NCBI RefSeq assembly: GCF_000613305.1
Contig: NZ_BAIO01000024.1
Coordinates: 1-14,780 of the forward strand
From: Komagataeibacter kakiaceti JCM 25156
Lineage (GTDB): Bacteria > Pseudomonadota > Alphaproteobacteria > Acetobacterales > Acetobacteraceae
Reading direction: 5' to 3'
Length of the DNA: 14,780 bases
How positions within the stretch are numbered: position 1 is the stretch's first letter; each line of letters starts with the position of its first letter. The notes under the pieces are model-generated. The model worked only from the letters and a program-made list of their open reading frames with translations, had not been told where the DNA came from and did not search any database. The translations under genes were made by a program, and so were the position numbers. Shown here in pieces: positions 9,363 to 14,780 of this stretch.

Positions 9363-10685
9363 TCAACACCGCTCGCCATATATCTCAACCTGATCGAGGT
9401 GGAAAAAATTCTGCCCGATCAGGGTCAGGCGGATAAAACGGGCCATGAACGATGTATGGACATGGTACGGCCCCGTGGCCAGGTTGCCGATGGGCTGGTC
9501 ATCCTTTTTTTCAAACCCGAACCGGAAGGTCTCGCCATCGCCGGAATATTCCATGCGGATGTTGCGGCATCGCTGCCGCGTGGGCGCCATGATATTGTAA
9601 ATGAGTATGTCCTCGACCCGGTACAATCCCATAAGGTCGATCTGCCACCATGGGTTATCCTCAAGCCCCGTATGGAATTTCACAAGCCCATTAACGACGC
9701 CGTTGACCGCGTTGCCCGCGTCTGTTCGCGTATCACGCCCGATGGACCATGTGCTGATACTGCTCTGCTCACATGGTTTGTTCAGGGAAATGTTCCGCCC
9801 CGGCATCCGGGCGGGCACGGTGACTTTCGTGGCGTTTTTTACTATATTGTTCCAGTAGTCGCACAGCGATGTATTTTCCGCCGCGTTGAATGCGCGCATG
9901 GATTCTTCCACCGCGTTTTTCCGGCCCGCTTCCGTTTCATCCCATATGACCTGACCGGAAAACGCGCCCGTTGTTCCACGCCGTATCCGGTGCCTCAGAT
10001 ATTCCTTTGACTTGATCATGTAGTGATGAACGCTGGCCGTATTTTCAATAACCTGTATTTCCCCGGCGGAAAGGGTATGAATATCAGGAACCTCACGGTG
10101 CAGGACATCCACAACCCTTATCTCCCCATAGGCGTGCCAGGCGGGGTTATGCCAGAACCCGAAACCCTCGGGTGAGAAAATCTTGTCATCCAGCAGGGAA
10201 TCCGTCCGGCAGATATACTTGGTGTATTCATTAACACCGACGGCCCTTTTCCTGTAATTTTCCAGAACCGGGCCGGGTGGATTGCGTTCGTGGCCATTAT
10301 GGCCAAACACAATCCAGTAAAACAGGATACAGTCAGCCTCCGGATAATGGGTGACCAGATCACCAATATCACGGAACGCAGGGATGTTCAGGAATTCATC
10401 CACATCGAAAAAACTGACCCATTCCGTTTCCTGCCGGTAATTGGTCAGGAAATGCAGGTACATCTGCTGCTGGAAGCCCTGCGTCGTGAAATGCACGAAT
10501 GTAACAAAGGGATCCCGGCCGACGACAAAGGGTAAAATCTCCCTGTAAATATCATCTGGCTGGTCATCATTGCAGTACAGGTAGATGTGATCGTATCCGA
10601 TGGATTTATAATAGGTGACCCATTCAAGTATATAAGGCTTTTCCCATCTGGCGCATACGACAACCGAGCAGTTATAACGCTTCAT
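9363..10685 (-). CDS. Glycosyltransferase (GT92-like/Glyco_tranf_2_4) fused to a C-terminal F5/8-type discoidin domain
   Basis: This is a predicted glycosyltransferase with its own carbohydrate-binding module. Residues 1 to about 290 form a GT-A-type domain. It opens with VVVCARWEKPYILEWVTYYK and IGYDHIYLYCNDDQPDD, as in the bacterial GT92-like family, and has the metal/nucleotide-sugar motif DVDE at 94-97 (FFDVDEFLN). Residues about 297-438 match the discoidin/F5-8C fold: GRNISLNKPCEQSS, then DNPWWQIDLMGLYRVEDILI and FIRLTLIG. No signal peptide or membrane helix is visible, so it is probably cytoplasmic. The 440-codon frame is clean, unlike its neighbours. It lies 96 bp downstream of the Hint gene on the same strand. 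Base composition is clearly lower in GC than the efflux operon, suggesting transfer. The ATG at 10683-10685 has no strong ribosome site. Donor and acceptor are unknown. Confidence 0.82.
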   Translation of the reverse strand: MKRYNCSVVVCARWEKPYILEWVTYYKSIGYDHIYLYCNDDQPDDIYREILPFVVGRDPFVTFVHFTTQGFQQQMYLHFLTNYRQETEWVSFFDVDEFLNIPAFRDIGDLVTHYPEADCILFYWIVFGHNGHERNPPGPVLENYRKRAVGVNEYTKYICRTDSLLDDKIFSPEGFGFWHNPAWHAYGEIRVVDVLHREVPDIHTLSAGEIQVIENTASVHHYMIKSKEYLRHRIRRGTTGAFSGQVIWDETEAGRKNAVEESMRAFNAAENTSLCDYWNNIVKNATKVTVPARMPGRNISLNKPCEQSSISTWSIGRDTRTDAGNAVNGVVNGLVKFHTGLEDNPWWQIDLMGLYRVEDILIYNIMAPTRQRCRNIRMEYSGDGETFRFGFEKKDDQPIGNLATGPYHVHTSFMARFIRLTLIGQNFFHLDQVEIYGERC

Positions 10686-10781
10686 TTCAACCCGCGACCC
10701 TTTATATCCGAAGTGACTGCCTGCTCTCCTGTTTTGAAAATAATACGTTAATAAAAAATAAAATATTCTGTATGTCGGTTT

Positions 10782-12526
10782 TCATGCCGTAAGGCGCGCG
10801 AGATCCTGATCCGGCTCCACAACCACGGGATAGGGACCGGACACGGGAATTTCCATACAGAGCAACCCGATGGTGGCCGGATTACGCGCCCCCAGTTCCA
10901 GCAGCGCCTGCCCGTTCGTCCAGCGGCTGGTCGGGCTTTCACTGGCGTACCAGCCATCCGGGGCATCAGGCGCGAGATGTGATGTAATGGGGTGCCCCAC
11001 ATTCCCCTCAAACAGTTTTATATTGCGCACCAGAACACCAAAATGGCGGCGATCATCCACATAGGGGCCAACCGTATCGACCGGCCGCTGGTGCGCGACA
11101 TGATCCGTACCGTCTGGACACAGGGCGGGATCATGAAAAAGGCGAACCCGTTGGCGCCATGCACGCTGCGCAGGGTCACGCCGGTATCCGTGACAAGATG
11201 CAGGCCGGCATCCACCGTTGTTTCCATGGCGGGAGGATGGGGTGCGATAGTGCTGGCCTGGGCGCGCGCGGCAATGGCGTCAAATACAGGCTTCACGAAA
11301 TCCACCGAAACGCCCAGCGGCGCGGCGCCATCTCCGGCCCATGTCCTTTCCCGCCCCGGCAGGCCCACAACCGGCCCGGCCTGCCGGAAACCATGGCGGT
11401 TTCCGGTATCCAGATGGCTTTCCGTCAGGACGCCATCCACCGTGATGATGGAATGACACGCGGTTTCCAGATGATAGTAAGTATAGGACGTAATACCCAG
11501 GTCGTAATAAATGCTGCGGTTATTGACCAGCATGCGGACGGGGATGAAACGCCCCTCCAGAAAAAGGCAGTGTTCCGGCGTAATCAGCATGTCCTTGTAG
11601 GGAACGCCCTGTGCGATGGCGTCCTTGAGGATACGCACGGGGTAACCGGCTTCATCGGGGTACGGCCCCGGACGCACGGTGGCCACCTGCCTGCCGACCC
11701 AGCTTACGGGGCGAAAGACCTGCTGCCCGTCACACAAGGCCAGAACCTCGTCACCAATCCTGATATCCTCAATGGCGATCTCGCCATGCGCGGTACGGAC
11801 CATGGAACCAGCCAGAAAACAGACCAGCACCGTACCAACGCCATTTTCATCCGCGACCGTTGCAAGGTAATTGCTCGCATCGGGGTCCGTGTCCTGATAC
11901 GCCCCGTTCAGTTCCAGCGTATCCCCGTTGGAAAATGTTATGGTGGATGTATCAAACAGATCGTCATAGCTTACGCTGGATACAGTCGCCGTTGCGCCGT
12001 TACTTTCAACAATAATGTTATCGCCAGCGCCAAACCCGTTTATACTGGCGCCGTCCAGCAGCGCCAGCCCGTCACTGGAACCCACAAGGTTCAGTGTGCC
12101 GCCGCCGCCCTGGAAATTGAGCGTCAGCCCGCTGGCGGCAGAAATCATGCCGTTACCGTCAAACGTGCCGCCATTGGAGATATTGACCGTCAGTCCGGAC
12201 ACCGCCGTCAGCAGCCCCCCCGCCATGTTGGCGCTGCCGCCATCCGCATTCACCACAACCGCGGTGCCCAGGGCCACGGTGCCGGTCGAGACCGTGACAT
12301 AGGTGTTCTTTTCCGCCGTAACGGTATAGGTGCTGAGCGCCGTAATCGGCGTGTCAAGCAGCCCGTTGAGGGAAATGCTTGCCGTAACCGGACTGCCATC
12401 GGTTGATGTGACATCGACCCCGGCATTTCCCGCAACACCCAGAATGGCGACCGGGGCCAGCGTATAGGATCCGCTCTGCGTAATCGTGTTGCCGGTATTA
12501 AAATACTCATTGCCGATATTGGTCAT
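10782..12526 (-). CDS. Hint_2 (Hedgehog/intein-like) domain protein with a beta-rich N-terminal passenger (one frameshift as written)
   Basis: Residues 1 to about 230 are rich in Gly, Ser, Thr, Val and Asn, with short repeating strands (GGLLTAVSGLTVNISNGGTF, ISAASGLTLNFQGGGGTL), like a beta-solenoid surface protein. A Hint_2 domain starts at Cys236 (CFLAGSMVRTAHGEIAIEDI) and includes the block LITPEHCLFLEGRFIPVRML with His319. Such domains can self-cleave at the Cys in the wider Hint superfamily; activity here is not shown. No Sec-type signal is visible. As written the frame ends at 11018. One more base in the GGGG run 11064-11067 joins SIRLAPYVDDRRHFGVLV to KLFEGNVGHPITSHL and GWYASESPTSRWTNG, ending at 10782-10784 with 581 codons. 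The VDDRR-GVLV-LFEG tail is typical of acetic-acid-bacterial members as I remember them. The start ATG at 12524-12526 is probable, without a strong ribosome site. Confidence 0.82.
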
Positions 12527-12669
12527 TTTTCACATTCCCACACGCCCGAGAGCCCCTGCTGCGCATGTTGTTTCATGGAAATATGAAAAAAGGGTTTTCA
12601 CGGTCGGGGCTTTTGCCACATTCCCCACCGGGGATGAAACATCCCGTGGATCATCAGGAAGCTTCAGGG

Positions 12670-12713
12670 AACGCCGCCTTTTTGAAAAAAGGCGGCACCC
12701 GAAAACTTTTATT
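12670..12713. repeat. Hairpin repeat copy 2
   Basis: The same hairpin as at 9259-9282 recurs at 12673-12696, followed by ACCCGAAAACTTTTATT. It lies between the 3' end of the exonuclease gene (minus strand) and the 5' end of the Hint gene. Read on the minus strand it could end exonuclease transcription, although no long U tract follows the stem on that side. The palindrome GAAGCTTC lies just before it at 12658-12665. With copy 1 it forms direct repeats around the Hint/glycosyltransferase block. Confidence 0.75.
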
Positions 12714-12745
12714 GTTTTATATCAATATTTTACTTCAAACAGCTT

Positions 12746-13642
12746 CTAACACCGGGTGGAAAAGCGGTCCCATGGCGTAATGCGGGTTACGGGCAGTTCA
12801 ACGGGGCGGGCGTACACCTCCGCCGACAGGAAGGCCAGTTCCCCCTCCACCTCCGCTTCAGGCAGGGAGATGGACCAGGCGCGCGGGTTGCCATCCGTCC
12901 CGTCATTCCAGCGGTAGCCACGCTGGCGCAGCATGTCCTTGTATTCATAAGGCGCGTTTTCAGCAGATGCGGCAGCGTATCTGCCGCGCGTTCTCCAGCA
13001 GGGCCGCCAGCGCCGGGCGGCCGGACACCGGCAGCGTTCGGTCAAGAATGGCGATGCCGGCCTGGCAGTCATCCGTCGCGCGGTGCCCGTCAAACCAGAA
13101 CCCCGCCTGCATGCCCAGATAGGACAGTTTGCGCCCCTCATACCCCTCCGCCGCCCAGTCCACATCCCGCATGGAGCAGGCCCATGGCTTGGTGGTGAAG
13201 ACGGGGCTGAAACGCTCCGCGAACTTGCGGTCAAAAGCTGCATTATGTGCGATAATAAGAGAAGCTGGCGCGACAAAACCCGCCACCTCCTCGGGTGTGA
13301 CGGACTGCCCGGCCACCATTTCAGGGGTGATGCCGGTCAGCGCCGTAATCTGCGCGGGGATGGGGCATGACGGTTCCCGCAGGCGGCTGAAAGGCTCCAG
13401 AGTGCCCAGAATCCGCCCCTCCAGCGTATAGACGAATGGTACGATCCCGAATTCGATGATTTCATCCTTCGTGGCGCTGAGCCCCGTGGTTTCAAGATCA
13501 AGGAACATGCCAAGCCGCGTGCCGGGTTCGGGTGGATAGCGTCCAGCACCCGCGCCGCAAGCGGGCGCAGGACACGGTAGCGGCCACTCCCCTCCAGCGT
13601 GGTGGCCATGTGTTCCATCCGTTCGGGGGTCAGTTCTGTCAT
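12746..13642 (-). CDS. DEDDh-type 3'-5' exonuclease (DnaQ/Pol III epsilon-like), two frameshift sites as written
   Basis: This is a single-subunit exonuclease of the DEDDh family, predicted to remove nucleotides from 3' ends of DNA or RNA with two metal ions. Exo I is FLDLETTG (Asp49, Glu51), Exo II is HNAAFD (Asp138) and Exo III is HRATDD (His187, Asp192); all catalytic positions are present. A C-terminal extension (APYEYKDMLRQRGYRWNDGT) follows, as in a conserved alphaproteobacterial subgroup. Breaks: at GGG 13530-13532 one added base joins LDAIHP to EPGTRLGMFLDLE; near 12964 two added bases (or one removed) join NARQIRCRI to AENAPYEYKD, and two added G would give the expected RIWAENAP. The repaired length is 299 codons. 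The start at 13640-13642 (MTELTPERM) is set by the AGGAGG six bases upstream. It is divergent from the potassium channel gene. Confidence 0.85.
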
Positions 13643-13797
13643 GTGGTGCCTCCTGCCAGCCAGATGAGCATGGATATGCAAATCCCGCACGGCCCTGTCC
13701 ATCACGGCAGACATTGCCCCGCCGGAATGGCTGTAATATTACAAACTTTGTCAAACCAGCCGATCCCGATGCCACATGATGTGCGGACCCGAACGCC
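13643..13797. promoter_or_regulatory. Divergent promoter region between exonuclease and K+ channel
   Basis: The 155 bp between the two start codons must carry the upstream signals of both genes. An AT-rich patch lies at 13733-13756 (TAATATTACAAACTTTGTCA). On the minus strand 13754-13749 reads TTGACA, a perfect -35 hexamer, but the bases about 17 away (GCCATT) are a poor -10. I therefore cannot place a promoter with confidence. No strong ribosome site precedes the channel ATG. Confidence 0.35.
13649..13654 (-). promoter_or_regulatory. Ribosome binding site of the exonuclease gene
   Basis: On the minus strand this reads AGGAGG, a full Shine-Dalgarno core, followed by the six bases CACCAC and the ATG at 13642. 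It selects MTELTPERM over the upstream ATG at 13714 in the same frame. Confidence 0.75.
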
Positions 13798-14769
13798 ATG
13801 GCCCAGAACGCCGCGCCTCCCCACCCCCCTGACAGTCCCGACCCGGCATCGCGGCTGGGGGCGAGCCATGCCCACCGGCTGGAAGATCGCGGGCATGACG
13901 CCATCATCCGCGTGGGCCAGGTGGACCGGATCTGGTCGGACTTCTACCACCATGCGCTGACCGCCCCGTGGCGCACGTTCTTCTATGGCTCCCTGATACT
14001 CTATGTGGGCGTCAACCTGATCTTCGCCCTGCTCTACATGGCCGATGGCAGGGGCATAAGCGGCGCGCACCCCGACAGCTTTGCCGATTATTTCTTTTTC
14101 AGCGTGCAGACACTGTCCACCGTCGGTTATGGCGGCATGACCCCCATCAGCCGCACCGCCAACCTGCTCGCCACGGTGGAGGTGCTGGGCGGCATGATGA
14201 TCAACGCCCTGGCCACGGGCTGATCTTCGCGCGTTTTCGCGCCGCGCGCGCGGGTGATGTTCAGCCACAAGGCCCTGATCCTGGCGGAAGGCAACCAGTT
14301 TCATCTCGATATCCGCATCGCGAACTGCAGGCGCAGCCCGATCCTGTCGGTGGATGTGGAATTCGCCCTTGCGCGGCTGATCCGCACGCCAGGCGGGCGG
14401 GTGGTGCGGCAGTTCGATCCGCTGCCCCTGCAACAGGCCCATATTCCCGTGCTGCGCTTCGCCTGCACGCCCAGCCATGTCATCAACGAACACAGCCCGC
14501 TTTATGGCCTGACGGAACATGACCTTTCGGCGGAGGAGGCGGAAATCATCGTCAGCCTGACCGGAACGGACGAAGCCTCCGGCCAGAGCGTGTTCGCACG
14601 TTCGGCTTACGGATTTGACCGTATGCTGTATAATCACCGTTTCGTGGATATCATAAACGCCGGGCCGGATGGGCGGATTACCGTTGATTACAGCCGCTTT
14701 GACCAGACTGAACCCCCATCCGACGAACACGTCAGGCCCACGGAGGCCATGGTGGACCTGCCTGACTGA
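13798..14769 (+). CDS. KirBac-type inward-rectifier potassium channel (three deleted bases leave an in-frame TGA)
   Basis: This is a two-helix tetrameric K+ channel of the inner membrane with a cytoplasmic regulatory domain. In order: a hydrophilic N-terminus, slide helix (about 46-58, RIWSDFYHHALTAPW), M1 (60-82), pore helix and selectivity filter TVGYG at 108-112, M2 with Glu128 (TVEVLGG) at the position of the KirBac1.1 cavity glutamate, then the immunoglobulin-like IRK domain to the end. As written a TGA at 14221-14223 stops it. Adding one base at each of C14220, the T run 14234-14237 and the CC at 14242-14243 yields ATGLIFARFSRPRARVMFSH, the conserved end of M2. Because three bases are lost, the frame after the patch equals the frame before it. 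Repaired length is 324 codons, normal for the family. The ATG at 13798 is the first possible start after an in-frame stop. Confidence 0.88.
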
Positions 14770-14780
14770 TCCCGCACACC

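Noticed and set aside
11159..12406. 415-codon plus-strand reading frame opposite the Hint gene
   Set aside because: No recognisable domain; the minus strand encodes a clear Hint_2 protein.
14221..14223. In-frame TGA in the K+ channel as selenocysteine or readthrough
   Set aside because: The bases just after it do not encode the conserved end of M2 in that frame, and adding three single bases does. No SECIS-like element was seen.
1..14780. CRISPR arrays, tRNA, rRNA or transposase genes
   Set aside because: I read for spaced repeats, tRNA-like cloverleaf ends and transposase motifs and found none.

Overview
The window is high-GC DNA that reads as an acetic acid bacterium (Acetobacteraceae, most like Komagataeibacter/Gluconacetobacter). 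The pointers are the Hint_2-domain secreted-type protein, the KirBac potassium channel, the permease-first RND efflux operon with a NodT-type lipoprotein, and a GCCGCC/GGCGGC hairpin repeat that I recall as common between genes in that group. The taxon is inferred from gene content and style, not from any search.

Layout, left to right. (1) The C-terminal part of a FUSC (fusaric-acid-resistance-like) membrane protein, cut by the left edge, + strand. (2) A convergent SulP anion transporter with a STAS domain, - strand. (3) An AT-rich control region of about 0.5 kb, with a tandem repeat spaced 22 bp and a small palindrome just before (4) a tripartite efflux operon on the + strand: RND permease, HlyD-type periplasmic adaptor and outer-membrane lipoprotein, joined by ATGA stop/start overlaps. 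(5) A visibly lower-GC block on the - strand, bounded by two direct copies of a hairpin repeat. It holds a Hint_2-domain protein followed by a glycosyltransferase fused to an F5/8-type (discoidin) carbohydrate-binding domain. (6) A DEDDh 3'-5' exonuclease on the - strand, divergent from (7) a KirBac-type inward-rectifier K+ channel on the + strand.

The dominant oddity is that almost every gene is broken as written. SulP, the permease, the adaptor, the lipoprotein, the Hint protein, the exonuclease and the K+ channel each fall into two or more frames. Every junction but one is repaired by adding a single base, usually inside a short homopolymer; one exonuclease junction needs two bases added, or one removed. 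The repaired proteins have sensible lengths, intact family motifs and, in the efflux operon, perfect ATGA overlaps. I read this as uncorrected base-deletion errors in the sequence rather than seven pseudogenes. CDS spans below are therefore the repaired genes, with the break points given. The glycosyltransferase is the only full-length gene in the window that is clean.

The efflux operon would export small toxic compounds across both membranes, using the permease for energy, the adaptor as bridge and the lipoprotein as outer-membrane channel. The most novel-looking part is the repeat-bounded Hint plus glycosyltransferase/discoidin pair. It could be a surface or secreted protein with its own modifying enzyme, but that link is inferred only from adjacency and composition.
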